DNA from: Rhizopus sp. PT2906
Taxonomy: Eukaryota; Mucoromycota; Mucoromycetes; Mucorales; Rhizopodaceae
DNA: 64,000 nucleotides
Reading direction: 5' to 3'
NCBI GenBank assembly: GCA_025529335.1
Contig: JAMYHX010000103.1
Coordinates: 1 to 64,000, forward strand
A model generated the notes under the pieces. It saw only the letters and a list, made by a program, of their open reading frames with translations. It did not search any database and was not told the DNA's origin. Position numbers and translations under genes: made by a program. Positions 21,970 to 33,269 of this stretch are shown piece after piece (positions within the stretch are counted from its first letter, which is position 1; every line of letters begins with the position of its first letter).

Positions 21970-24272
21970 ATTGTTTTGTTGGCAATAACACCAAAAGGAA
22001 TTGAATTAACAAAGTTCTTGCTTTTCTTTATAAATAAAACCCAATCTTGATTTTCCTTTAGAATAAACTTTGTATCTTTGGAAGCATCAAAGTAGAAAGA
22101 GAAAAAAAAAAAGAGAGAAGAAAGGAGAAAAAGGAACTATTTTGTAAATAGAAACCAAGGTATTTATGTCTTCCAAATTTGGTAGACCCCAGACTATAGA
22201 ACACTTCCTCAAGCCCTTTAAACCCTTCAGATTCTTCACCCGGTTTTCTCCGCTTTAAAGTTCATTTAACCATGTGAAATAAACACTGATTGGTCCTGAC
22301 TATAAAATTTCCCCACATTTTACAACTTGCAATTTCCCCGTATTCATTAAGCGGCTTGTAATTAAAATGACTCAATACCTTTTTCCATGGTTGTCCCACA
22401 GTCATTTCAGTAAGTGAATTTGAGGCTTATTTTTTACTTGTCGTCATTCATTCAATTCTTCACCACTTCTTCCACGTTCAACAACAGTAGGAGCTATTCA
22501 ACATCACATGGTATAAGTCTGGTGTTCTTGTTCTCCAAAAATGATATTACTACCAAAGTTTACCAGTAAGCATCTTTACGCTTACGCTGTTGCAGGAAAT
22601 CATTAGCAAGTATCATCATGATACGTTCAATCTTTAGATTTCTTCACAAATCAAACCGGTTATCTAACAATTTGTTGATGAAGAAATAGAGAGAAACGCG
22701 TGCAAAAATTAAACTGCTGACTCTTTCCGAGGAAGCAGCTGTGGATGAGCGCGGTGTTATTAATGCTATTATTGCGTTGCTGTCGTATATACATATATCC
22801 GATTGTGATATGAAACCCCTCTTTCAGAGGCACATCTAACAGTAAGATATATCCATCATCAAAAATGCCAACAAAAGTTGCACATTGTCCAAATAGTGTG
22901 GTCAACATCAGTACACCAGTTGCACACATGGGGAAATCAAGCCACATACCGATACAACCTTTTGCGATGGACAAATCTAACTTGGAAACTGTATTACTTT
23001 TTCCTTTGCTACATTTACAGAGCTTGTTCGAATGTCAATACCAACTAATAAGTCAGATCTTTTTAATTTAATTGGAGTTGATAATGAAATAGTCTCTTTT
23101 TTTTTTTTTTAGAACTAAAACTGCATCACGCACTACAAATACTAAAATCGCACTAGACAGCATGTTAAATTATAGGAGCATTCAATGATCCCTTTTTCTT
23201 ATTTGATTATTGCCAGTAACTATTCTGTAGCAAAGTGATTACCTTTGGTGAGAGCAAACTACAAATTATTGTACCAACTTTATGAGTAAGCCTAAATTAC
23301 CAAATTCATTCTTTTTTCTCGCCTTTGTCGTGGGGAGAACGATATCACGACTAGAGACCTGTTACTCTTGCTTGTGTCATGTTTGATAAAAGAGTATTAT
23401 TAGTCTCAAGAAGGCAATTCACAAGAGATTGGCTTTGGTAATACTCTTGGAGCGTGTAACATGATACAAATAGTCATCGATTCTTGGGATCACACATAGC
23501 AGTAATGACGTTCTGGTTCATTATGAATCATGGTATTCAATAGCTCATATCTTACGTCGCTGCAATGAGTGAATTAGAATATGAAAATGACTCAAACCGT
23601 GCCTTCTATTTATAGATCTGTAAAGGGAGATAAGGGGAAGGGCTATACCAAAAGTATGGTGGCCCCATGCCCTAGTACATGCTTTAGTTGCTTGATTTCC
23701 CGTCATCGAACAATCACAGGAACAATTGTGTCTAGAAAGGCCAAAGGGAGAGAATATTACAAGTTTTATAGTATGTCTCATTTCTTTTTTATTGCCTTGC
23801 ATACATGAAGGAGACTTTTTGCTTTATTTTCAAGGTCGATCATCGGGAATGATGAGGCTTGTATCTTTTTCCCGCTTTACCCAATTGAAAGGATCAAGAC
23901 TGCACACAGCTGGCTAGAATGATGCAATATTTTTTTTGTGGGAAAGAGTCTACCTGTAAAAAAAAAAAATCAAACTGTGAAAGAGATGTGCATTATTATC
24001 TATTGAAAGAAGTATATAATTGATTGTTATTGTATGAGTCTAGCAAATGATAGTTAAAAGCTATTATTACTATTCAAAATGGGCTTTGTAAAATATAACT
24101 CATTAAGATAGTTCTGTTATCTTTGAATAAAACTAAGGCTACCCCCTTTTTTTCAGGTGTGCGAAATTGTAGTGTAACATGGTGCTTTTATGTTGAGTCA
24201 TCACATCGTAAGCAATAGAAAAAGAAGAAAAAAGAACCATGTGAAAATGATTGATTTTATTCATTGCCCAAA
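21970..24272. other. Intergenic region
   Basis: About 2.3 kb with no confident gene. The bHLH promoter occupies the first few hundred bases. A 104-codon minus-strand frame at 22660-22974 has no family likeness and no supporting splice or promoter signals. T12 and A12 tracts occur near 23099 and 23958. Confidence 0.5.
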
Positions 24273-25828
24273 CTACTGTACTTGCTGTTGTTCTGGCTGT
24301 TTGGCTGGTTCTGCAGCCATGCCTAGTTTTGGCTCAGCATCTCCCTTGTTGTTCCTTATTCTAGGTGGATTTGCACATCTGTCTTTGCCATAGTTGACCT
24401 TCAATGACTGATAGAATGGATTTTTTTGTTTCACAGTTGTCACTGCCATAACCGCACTTTGAACGCTTGTAAAGTTGACAAATGCGCATCTCTTTTCATT
24501 AAATATGTTCACCAACTCAATCTCTCCAAACGATTCAAAATCTTGCCTTAATTTCGCTTCTGAAACGTCTTCGATTCCTCCAATGTAGACATTGCGTGTA
24601 GCTCCTTGTTGAATAGCGTGCATCAGCTGTGTTGGAATAGCTGATGGCTTACCCCATCCAACTTTTACTTTTTTACCCTTAATGGCAATTCCTTGGCTAT
24701 TGGCATAGTTAAATACAGCGATGGCCGTGGCTGCATCCATAAAACTGACAAATGCGATATGCTTCTCGGGAAAGTATCGGACTTGTAATACATTACCCCC
24801 TCGAATAGAGTTGCAAATATCTTCTACTTTGGCTTCGGATTGTATATTGCCAATGTAGAGTGTACGAAGGATATTGTTTGCAGTGGGCGATGTATTCAAA
24901 TTAATTGAATTCATGACTGGATTACCGTACGCATCAAATCCAAAGCTTGGGCTTGGATTGGATGCAAGTACGTCTGCTGGATAGTTGCTCGCACAGTGGT
25001 CTTTAGCGTAATTGATGCGTTTGTTGTGGAAGCTTGGTTGATTAGGTAATTCAGAGACGCATTTAATGGCTGAACTGATGCTCAAAAAGTGTATGAATAC
25101 GCAATGCTTGTCGGGTACAACCTTAATATCTTCAATCTGTCCGAATTTGGTGACTTCAGAGGCTAATTGCTCCTTTGGCACTTGTTGTTCATCATATCTA
25201 CCTATATACACAGATCGTGTAGCTCCTGACTGAATCTGCAATTTGAGGGATAAGGACATCGAAGTTGAGTTTCCCCATCCATATTTGAGTTCTTGTCCAT
25301 TCACTGCCAACTTCTTGAGCATCAACTCTTGATAGAACATGTGTGCTGCAGAGGCATCGACAAAGGTAATAAATACACATGCTTTTTCAGGAAGTGCCTT
25401 ATATTGTTCAATAGCTCCTGACTTGATTTGCTTCAAAATGTCGCCAGGTGGCGTATTGGGTGGGACACCTCCTAAATAAATCGTTCGATTGCCCTCCCCT
25501 AATACTCCGCTGTAGGCTGCTGCTGCTGCTGGATTAAAAAAAGCTGGTGGATATCCATAAGGCGCAACCATGCTGGCATTACCGTAGCCAAGTCCATACA
25601 TGGAAGCAGGTTGTCCATAGCCTCCTACAGTAGCTCCGTTCTGCGCAAATGCTGTACCATATTGTGATAATAAGCTGTACTGTGCGTATGGATCACTATT
25701 GAAAGAATAAAGAGTCATTATACAAATTCGACATTTCTTATTTTTGCTTACTTGTTGTTATAGTTGGCTTGATTTAATCTAGGCTTCTTTGTGTCGTTTG
25801 CTTCTTGAGTGTCTTGGGATCGTTTCAT
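24273..25828 (-). CDS. Four-RRM RNA-binding protein, Mrn1/Nrd1 type
   Basis: Post-transcriptional regulator like yeast Mrn1 and fission-yeast Nrd1. Exons are 25752-25828 and 24273-25695 (499 aa). Exon 1 encodes MKRSQDTQE and a KKPR basic patch and joins at Asn26 in phase 2. A Gly/Tyr/Ala-rich segment precedes four RRMs, recognisable by their RNP2/RNP1 pairs: RTIYLGGV / ACVFITFV, RSVYIGR / HCVFIHFL, RTLYIGNI / HIAFVSFM and RNVYIGGI / RCAFVNFT. RRM2 and RRM4 are each followed by a NYAKDHCA / NYGKDRCA box typical of this family. A start inside the intron (25718) is a reading-frame artefact. A likely 5' leader intron is listed separately. Confidence 0.92.
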
Positions 25829-25846
25829 TTGTTGTATTGTCTACAT

Positions 25847-26220
25847 CTAAAAAAAAAAAAACGAGTGAGTTGACTTTCATTCATGATGGATTGTTTTAAA
25901 CAATAAAAAACTTTTTTTAACAAAAAGGAGTAACAATTTACATGGGAATAAAAGTAAAATAGATATAAATCCACACAGAACGGTTGATAAAAAAGTAAAT
26001 GAAGAGAGATAGAGAGATAGAATATATATACAAGTTTGAGAGTAAAAAGTATATAGAAATGTGTGTGTATGTGTGTGTAAAGAAAGTTGTTAGAGTAATT
26101 GTATAAATAATAAAAAAAAGGATAAAAAAGGTTTAAACCAAACCCAAAACTTACAGTTTAATGAGTTTTCTATACTTTAGATTAGTCAAAAAAAAAAGTC
26201 ATTTAAACTAGTTAACTTAC
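25847..26220 (-). promoter_or_regulatory. Probable 5'-leader intron of the Mrn1-type gene
   Basis: A consensus donor AAAG|GTAAGT at 26220 and a strong acceptor (T13 then AG) at 25847 would define a 374-nt intron in the 5' UTR, far longer than the usual 50-60 nt. Just after the acceptor the leader contains ATGTAG (25841-25846), a start codon followed at once by a stop, 12 nt before the real ATG. Confidence 0.5.
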
Positions 26221-27164
26221 CTTTGATTGCAATAATGAAAAAAAAAAAAAAAAAAAAGAAAGAAAAAGAAAGAGAGTTTTTTAAAAAAAAAATAGTAAAA
26301 CGTATAGTGCTTGCAGCCAATTAAACTCAATTTCGCATTTTTAGAAATGGCAAATTCGTATTTTTAGAAACGGCGTCACTTATTAGCATTTTTGTATGAA
26401 GATGGGCATCGAAAACGTTGTTGATGAGAATGAGAGACTTGAACTCATGAACTCTGCGTGTTTCTTGATGATCCTATATATGATATAAATACGAATCGTT
26501 TAAGAGCTTGATTTAAAAAAGGTACCAGCCCTATTGTTATCTGACGTACAACAGCGTCTATATTGGGCGCTATGTCTCTGCCGCAGGTTAGATTACAGTC
26601 GGCATTAAAAAACCAAGTCCTACAAAGATAAGCCCAGGAACTGTAACAGGTCATTATATCGGTATGCTGCATCACTCCATCACTCACTTAAATAGGTTGT
26701 GCAGTGCGATCCCTTTTATCAAGTGTGTATTGACGCGTAAAAGAGACGATACAGTAATGGTATTTTTATAATGATTCTCGTCAAGCATGTCAGCGTCCAA
26801 ATATTTGCTGGTTGCAGATGCTGATGAGAACAAATGGATGGCGATTCATTGCATTTTGAATAGGTCGAAAGGTGACTGAATTTGCTTCGTGTTTGTTTCA
26901 GCTAATACGGTAAAAACATCGTTTGTATGAACGGTCGATGGTTCTGTTATGAAGCATTGGATTGGCCAGTTTAATTGATTCTGTATCAATAAGAGATATC
27001 CATAGCACCTTTTTATATTTTCGGCGGCTCTATTTTCAAAAGAAAGAGAAAGAGGGAGTAGTGAATTGTGGCGCATACTAATTCGCTCTTATTTTGGACT
27101 AAAAGAATAGAAACTTTTTTATTTTACAAAAATAAAAGCAAGTACATATTTACACAGAAAAGGC
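26221..27164. other. Intergenic region
   Basis: No confident gene. It contains a 23-bp tandem duplication (26332-26354 and 26355-26377, about 4 mismatches) and a minus-strand frame (26445-26687) that includes WFFNADCN, listed as a possible relic. Confidence 0.5.
26445..26687 (-). pseudogene. Possible transposon relic with a WFFNADCN motif
   Basis: The frame reads TCYSSWAYLCRTWFFNADCN, followed by LTCGRDIAPNID. A tryptophan closely followed by N-x-D-x-N after two cysteines recalls the zinc ribbon and last RuvC motif (WNRDxNAAxNI) of TnpB/Fanzor proteins. Spacing is off by two residues and no other part of such a protein was found. Weak. Confidence 0.2.
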
Positions 27165-27680
27165 TTATTCAATTCGAATACGTTTAGTCTCTCTGCCTTG
27201 TTTTGGAACAATCACTTTTAATACACCATGTTCGTAGGTAGCAGTGATACCATCAGACTTGACAGGAGAAGGAAATGAGAATGTTCTTTGGAAACTACGG
27301 TGTACTCGTTCATTTTTCCACCACTTGGGTGTCTTGTTTGTCGTCTCTTGCTCATTCTTGTTTGTCTTCTTCTTTTTCTTCTTTGCATCTTCTAAAGATG
27401 TCTGCTTCTCTTTTTGAACATCTCCACTGATAACGATGGTATTATCATCCGTCATTTCGATATGAATGTCCTTCTTATCATAACCAGGCAATTCACAGTG
27501 TAATTCAAAATTGGATTCTGTCTCGATCAGATCTGTAGGAGGATGGCGCGTTTGAACTGCGTTACTTGCGGAGCTCAAAGAACGTCGAGCTTTGTCCAGG
27601 AAATCAGGATCATCCAACAGTGCAAAGGTACGATCCATATCACGGAAAGCATCAGTGAAAAAGCGTTGAGTGAGAGCCAT
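27165..27680 (-). CDS. Small heat-shock protein, Hsp20/alpha-crystallin
   Basis: ATP-independent chaperone of 171 aa, single exon. A short N-terminal arm (RFFTDAFRDMDRTF) leads to an alpha-crystallin domain from about residue 45: PTDLIETESNF, a CELPGYDKKDI strand pair, the signature FQRTFSFPSPVKSDGI, and GVLKVIVPK. A Lys/Asn/Thr-rich insertion (about residues 98-122) sits in the loop before the signature, as in some fungal Hsp20s. The C-terminus KRIRIE contains the I-x-I oligomerisation motif. The promoter carries a perfect four-unit heat-shock element and a TATA box, so heat induction is strongly suggested. Confidence 0.95.
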   Translation of the reverse strand: MALTQRFFTDAFRDMDRTFALLDDPDFLDKARRSLSSASNAVQTRHPPTDLIETESNFELHCELPGYDKKDIHIEMTDDNTIVISGDVQKEKQTSLEDAKKKKKKTNKNEQETTNKTPKWWKNERVHRSFQRTFSFPSPVKSDGITATYEHGVLKVIVPKQGRETKRIRIE

Positions 27681-27743
27681 GATGATGTTTAATAAGAAAA
27701 AAATGTCTGTTCCTCTTTCTCATCATCTCTTCAACTTGCTGAC

Positions 27744-27751
27744 TTTTTATA
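27744..27751 (-). promoter_or_regulatory. TATA box of the Hsp20 gene
   Basis: TATAAAAA on the minus strand, about 65 bp upstream of the Hsp20 ATG and between it and the heat-shock element. Confidence 0.7.
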
Positions 27752-27800
27752 CTCATTTATGCAGAAAAATCCAGAAGGCTGGAATTTTCTAGTTTGTAAG

Positions 27801-27818
27801 GAATGTTCGTGAAGGTTC
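27801..27818 (-). promoter_or_regulatory. Heat-shock element, four perfect units
   Basis: GAATGTTCGTGAAGGTTC is GAAnnTTCnnGAAnnTTC with no mismatch, the ideal Hsf1-binding array. It lies about 120 bp upstream of the Hsp20 start. A further GAATTTTC pair lies nearer the gene at 27782-27789. Confidence 0.85.
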
Positions 27819-28071
27819 ATTACGAAAAAATGACACTAGTAATTTAACCTTTATAGTTGTGACTATGAAATGATTCTTGAACCATTAGAAAAAAGCGTTT
27901 AATATTATAGATATATCTCTTGAAGCAATATAGGGTTTTATTAAATACTATATTACAAGTGGAATAATATTCGCAATGATCTAGAGGGTATTCACTGGAT
28001 CTGCGAGTCAATTAAACTATTTCTTTAAAATGAGTTAGTCATAGCACATATGCTGCATTGGAAATAATCTG

Positions 28072-28637
28072 TTATTCTGAACCGTACGTCATACGCATGC
28101 ATAGCAACTTGACACTGACAAAATCACACTTTTTCCTAGATGCAGCATACTGCTGTTCAAGTCTGAATATCTCACTGTCCAACTTGGATATCTCCTTTTT
28201 CAACTGTTCCATAAGCACTTCATCCTCTGTTTTTTCATTCTTTTCTTGTGCTACTTGTTGTTCCTTGACTGGCTTCGTCGTTTGTTCTTTCTTTTGTTGC
28301 TTTAGCCATTTCTCGAGTGGGGTATATTTGTGGTTTCTAAACATAGATTAGTTGTTATTTTTTGTTGTATTATTTGACACGCATACAGATTAGGATGGGC
28401 ATGCTTGGCAACATTTCTGAAATTTCCTGATACGGGTGACAATTTGAAAGTTCGACTAGTAAAATTGCCTTTGTGAAAATTACGCTTGTTACGTAGTTCA
28501 TCTTGATGTCGTCTCAAATATTCTTTAAAGGCCTCTCTGTTTGACTTGTTGTATTCACTTGTATCCTCCATGTAATATGCTGATTCCTTCAAAGTGTCAT
28601 CAAGTGAAGGCTGTTGTTTGACATCATCCACGCTCAT
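28072..28637 (-). CDS. Coiled-coil protein of unknown function
   Basis: A 171-aa product from exons 28387-28637 and 28072-28336, joined in phase 2 within HPNL|NHKYTPLEKW. The N-terminal half has a conserved-looking stretch (NREAFKEYLRRHQDEL, then RTFKLSPVSGNFRNV). The middle is Lys/Gln/Glu-rich, and residues about 115-150 form a coiled coil (EQLKKEISKLDSEIFRLEQQ). No signal peptide or membrane segment is seen. I do not recognise the family. It lies 120 bp downstream of the septin gene on the same strand, with its own probable promoter in that gap or in the septin 3' end. Confidence 0.65.
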
Positions 28638-28756
28638 AAGTAAATCAATCAATTAAAAAAAGAAAAAAGAAAGAATTAGATTATTAAAAAAAGGATCCAT
28701 GTATTATATAAAAAATAATAATAATATTGTTGTATTGTTTTTTGCTTTGTGTTTTT

Positions 28757-29326
28757 TTAGTCAGCTAATTGTGCCTGTGCTAATCTAGCTTCTAAGTTAC
28801 GTAGAGCTTCTTCTTTACTCAAAAGTTCAGCTCTCTTTTCTTGAATTTCACGTTGAACCTTTAATTCAATTTCACGGAGCTATAAAAAATGTTAGCTTGA
28901 TGAATATAAACAATATATCATCCTACCTTCTCTTCTTCCTTTCTCAATTGTTCTTCCTTCAATCTGACACTTTGAGTAGCCATATCCTCAGCGTTCAAGG
29001 AGGCATCCCTATGGTACGTATGTAAGCGAATATGTCGTGGAATAAATATCAACCTACTCTTGATCACCACCATTAACAGTACGAGACAATTTTTCTGTAC
29101 GGTAATTTTCATAAAGGATATCATGAGTGATTTCCTTAAGGTCTTGCAAATGGGAGCTTAATAAAGCAGATCTCAAACGACCAAAATCAGAGTGCTTAGG
29201 ATTATCCACTTCAACAGCACCCCAAGGGTATTGACGACCACGAACAGTACGTCCGTTGACAACGATTTCTTCTTCGCTGCCAATGATAGAAAATGGTAAA
29301 AGAGCCTATGTAGAAGTTAATATGCA

Positions 29327-29363
<37 letters not shown>

Positions 29364-30485
29364 TTCTTTACTCTTAATTCACTGTTCTCTTCAATGGTAT
29401 CTTCGTCATCTTCTTCAACATCATAAGGAAAATTATAAATTGGGATATTGTAATGTTCAATATCTTCCATGATCTAAAAAGAAGATGTCAACAAACAAAT
29501 AATAATAAACATCAACAACGTACTCTTCGCTTAAAGTCTTTGAGTTCTTGAGGAGTCAATGAGTCAGCACGACCAATGACAGGAATCACATTCACACGAG
29601 GACTTAAACGACGCATCAATTCAATATCGATTTCACGTAAACTATAAACCTGTTAAAAAAACCAGATATATGTCATATGTATGTTTATATACTTACGCAT
29701 GACCAGTGGGTGAAATGAAATATAAGAGAGCGTGAACACGATTATCACGGAATCTAGGATTACGCTTGATTCTTGATTCTTCAGCAAGGATATCATCATA
29801 TTGTTTCTCCAAGTAAGCAACGATTTCATGGAAACTAACAAGATAAGTTAGTATTATATAAATTGTTGTCAACAATATCATACCATGCTTCGTTATCGAT
29901 ATTATCACCAAAGCCAGGCGTATCAACAATCGTTAAAGAGATTCTATGATCATAATTATTATTCTTCAAATTCTTTTAAACCCCCTTTTGAGCGCCCCTT
30001 TTGTTATCTCTTTCTTTTATTTGCACTCTCTTCCCTCCCCCTAAATCTGGGCTGGTCTGCCTCCTTGACAACTAATCATACCTGACACCATCTTCATCCA
30101 ACTCTATATGATAATAAAACTCAATTAAATATATAAATCCATTTTTTTTTTCTTTGTTATTTACCAACAGAGACTGGCTTAATATTAATGCCTTCTTCTT
30201 TGTGTGCGTCTTCAGGATTATCAGATTCCTTTTTTGAAAGAACATGGGCATCACAAAGAGTGTTTACAAAGGTTGTACGTCCAGTACCAGAAGCACCTAT
30301 TTTTATTATTAACACGAGCACACAGAGGTCAAAAAGACAACATACCAACTACCATCAAGGTGAATTGGAATCCCTTCTTTACGTTCTTTCTACGTCCGCC
30401 AAGTCTCTAAAAAAAAAAAGAGCAAGAAAAGGGTGAGCTTATTATTGATGAAGTCAATAGTTTGGTAAATGTTTACGTGTGCCAT
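28757..30485 (-). CDS. Septin, Cdc11/AspA group
   Basis: GTP-binding filament protein of the septin ring. Eleven exons on the minus strand: 30477-30485, 30346-30406, 30165-30296, 30082-30103, 29884-29943, 29697-29834, 29524-29641, 29372-29473, 29058-29305, 28927-29008 and 28757-28879 (364 aa). The P-loop is GASGTGRTTF with Arg in place of the usual Lys, which I associate with the Cdc11/AspA group. DTPGFGD (switch II) and the GRAD guanine motif (usual AKAD) follow. The septin-unique element contains RGRQYPWGAVEVDNPKHSDF. The C-terminal 75 residues are a coiled coil (SVRLKEEQLRKEEEKLREIE). The first exon is only 9 nt (M-A-H) and exon 4 only 22 nt. One intron holds a long (ATT)n run. Confidence 0.93.
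29328..29364. repeat. (ATT)n microsatellite in a septin intron
   Basis: About twelve uninterrupted ATT units lie inside the 66-nt intron between septin exons 8 and 9, filling over half of it. Confidence 0.9.
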
Positions 30486-32343
30486 TGTGTTTATAAATTA
30501 GAGATGATTAAAGGGAAAAAAACAAAAGAGAGAGTGCAAAAAAGCAAGAAAAAAAGGGGAAGAACAAAAAGCGGGGTGACAAAATTAGGATCTTGTTAAA
30601 TTAGTATGAATTGGCCAATAAGATTGCACGCAGGTTTATATTGCACGCGCTCTGTTTCCCCTTTTTTCTTGAAAGATCACTTCATATAAAACGTGCGCCT
30701 ATATAAAAAAGTATCTTGGAATTATCGTAGTATTCATAGCCTTTAGAAAACGGTTTATCCAATAAGATGAGATCTGCTTCTTTTCTTAATATAGCAATTA
30801 ACAAAAAGCCATAAAAGAGAGAGGTATGCTTTTAATTCAACATCAAATCTCTTTGAGACTACACCAAGTCCTATCCTTATGCTATGCTCTCTCTGTTTAG
30901 TATTTATATTAGAAAATCAAGGAATATCAGAATTCATTGCTTTTGGTTGCCGCCATGGGTGCCTCCATTGATAAGTGAAGATCAGTAATTAAAGAGTCTA
31001 ACAGTAACAGTAGTTAACACCACTTTTTTGTAATAAAAATCAACTATTTAAAGAAAGTCTATATAATATGAATTATCTCTAATGATTATATAATAAAGCA
31101 CAGCCATGGCACAATAATATCTCATACAAAAGATTTACGTAAATGTATGAAAAAGAGGACTGGTTAGCATGATTTTTGGCAGCATCCAAATGCGAAAACT
31201 CGAATTTGTTTTTTTATACAAAGTGTATCTTTATTATAATTACTTTTAAATAGACAAACAACGAAAAACATTAATAAAGAACTACGTATGAACCTTTTCA
31301 AACATTATTGCAACAGCGCGAAAAATACATGCTTTTAACCTGGATTCAGAACACCCAACCACATTGTTAGTGTAGATGATAACCATTTCAAGACAAGCAG
31401 CAGTTACGCAGTGACTGTAACCATGCACCTTCAGAAGCGCTTGATAAGTAATATAATACCGCGTTGAAAGCTATTCCAATTATCCAAGCAATCGCTTGGA
31501 AGATGTTTTACATCCGGCTTCTTTTTCAAAACTAGCTGTGTTATTGAGTACCAGAAGCTTTGTATAAACAGCTTCTTGTCAATTGTTTTGTCAGCATGTG
31601 TTATGATATAGTAATTTACAAACAGCTGTGAGCGTACCATGATATTGCGTACATGCTCACACGCTGTTTATAATTTGTTGAGGATGACCGTCTTGTAGTC
31701 AGGTCTGAGTATTGTCTCGAGCTTTGTTGTATTCAGCTTGTTGTTATTTGAAATGGTCAATTAAGTTGATGGCTTGCGAAGGAGATTCTTTATGAAAAAG
31801 AAAGGAGTATTATGAAAATAAGATGCGTGTGAGTTTTATAGAGGATATTGAATGTTGTCAGCATGATTTATTGTGGTCAATGCGATTATTTATCAATGCT
31901 ATGTTAGTAGTTACTATAAACACTCTTATTTTTATCATATGCGATAGAGGAATGTAAAGTAGAATACATGCTCTACTGTAAGGTATAGAGTATAGAATGA
32001 TTCATATCAAAAATATCAAGCTTTATTTTCCTTGCGAAAGAAATGGTGTGGTTTCCTAAAAAGACCTCAGAGTTCTTAAGCTTTTGACAGTGTGTGATTT
32101 GGGCAATCCTGTTGCCTTTAGCTATGGTGCATGTCCCCTTATGTATTACAGTATCTTTAATTGGTTGTTTGTCCTTTGAAAACTAACATTCAGTCAAGAC
32201 TAGAATCGTTTCAGAGAGGCACACAAGCTGTGCAGGATCTTTAAAGCAGGTCATCCAGCCTTTTCATTAGGCCTAGTAATTTAGTAAGTGGAAAAAACAA
32301 CAACAAAAAAAAAATGTGACATTACTAATGTCATTTTTAGGGC
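30486..32343. other. Gene-poor stretch
   Basis: No intact gene in about 1.85 kb. The first few hundred bases are the septin promoter. A short minus-strand frame (31431-31640) sits just downstream of the left direct-repeat copy but is not recognisable. Confidence 0.5.
31724..31983 (-). repeat. Diverged direct repeat, copy 1
   Basis: Matches 33674-33957 in the same orientation. Shared ends are TGTTGTATTCAGCTT and GATGCGATAGAGGAATGTAAAG (ATGCGATAGAGGAATGTAAA core), with GCTTGCGAA-AGATTCTTTAT in between. On the minus strand both copies hold CTATAAAAC and a conserved leader, so it looks like a duplicated promoter and 5' leader. Confidence 0.7.
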
Positions 32344-33168
32344 ATGCGCCTAAAATTACTCGATTCAAAGGGTTATTTTAGTTCAACTTTTGAACTTTTT
32401 GCAGTAATAAAAAGTGATTTGGTTAAAGTTGGTAGAACTCAGAATATTCTCAAGAAATATGTCATTTCCAGTACTAATAATATTGACGTAAAGATTTTTT
32501 TATTCTTAATAAAGACTGCCATCATTCACCATTATTTATTTTTCATTTAGAAACTCATAAATTTGGCTATATTCAAAAGACTAGTTATTTGCAAAGAAGA
32601 AGATATAGAAGAGTTGACAGACTGGTGTATATTCTGGTCAATGATGTTGAAGAAGACTTTCTGCGCAACATAAATCGTATCAGAATGAATGTTGGAAGAA
32701 TGGGACCTGAAGCAAGAGAAGCAAGAAGAAGGGAGCTTGAAGCTGAAGAAGTCAGCATCCATGTGGTAATGGACATGATTTCTGAGGTGGAAAGAGCTAG
32801 CTTATACAATATTCAGTCGTTCAACAATGCAGACGAAACTTATGAAGCTCATGTTGAAAATGATATGGTAAAGTCTTGTAGTTGCCCAGACTTTCGATAC
32901 CGAAACAGGGCTTGCAAGTATATGTTCTTTCTGGGACGTTGTACTGAATATGATGTTTGGAGAGGTGAGAAATGTAAATGCTCGTGAAAAAGAAAACTCT
33001 AACGCTCTCCATTTTAAAAGCCCAACTTATACTGAAGTATCAACCATTGAAGGGTTGCAGCCTGAACCTGAACATGAACTGCAAAGAAAACAAGATATGG
33101 TGCAAAAGTTGAAGATGCTGAAAGAAGTTGTAGAGAATCTAAGACCTGACGAAGTTATCAGTTCGTAG
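32344..33168 (+). pseudogene. SWIM-finger fragment of a Mutator-like transposase
   Basis: The clearest frame (32552-32987) begins after a TTTCATTTAG acceptor-like site. It contains RRVDRLVYILVNDVEEDF and then SCSCPDFRYRNRACKYMFFL. This is a SWIM zinc finger (CxC...CxH), in which the last ligand is Tyr (TAT) instead of His. Such a fingered tail is typical of MULE transposases, and I recall closely similar stretches in Mucorales. A Lys/Glu-rich helical tail (about 33030-33168) continues in another frame. The catalytic DDE part is missing. I read it as a 5'-truncated, frame-broken relic. Confidence 0.6.
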
Positions 33169-33269
33169 CAGCCTCAAGTTGAACAGCTTTAAGAAGTAAT
33201 CAAATAGAAGAGTTACCATCAAACATTTATTTAGAAAGATAAAGAGGATAAATAAAAAATATTTTGTAT

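Noticed and set aside
22660..22974. 104-codon minus-strand ORF
   Set aside because: No family resemblance, no flanking exons and odd composition; probably chance.
25696..25751. Start of the Mrn1-type protein at 25718
   Set aside because: It lies in an intron; an upstream exon with ATG at 25828 joins in frame through GTAAGC...AATAG.
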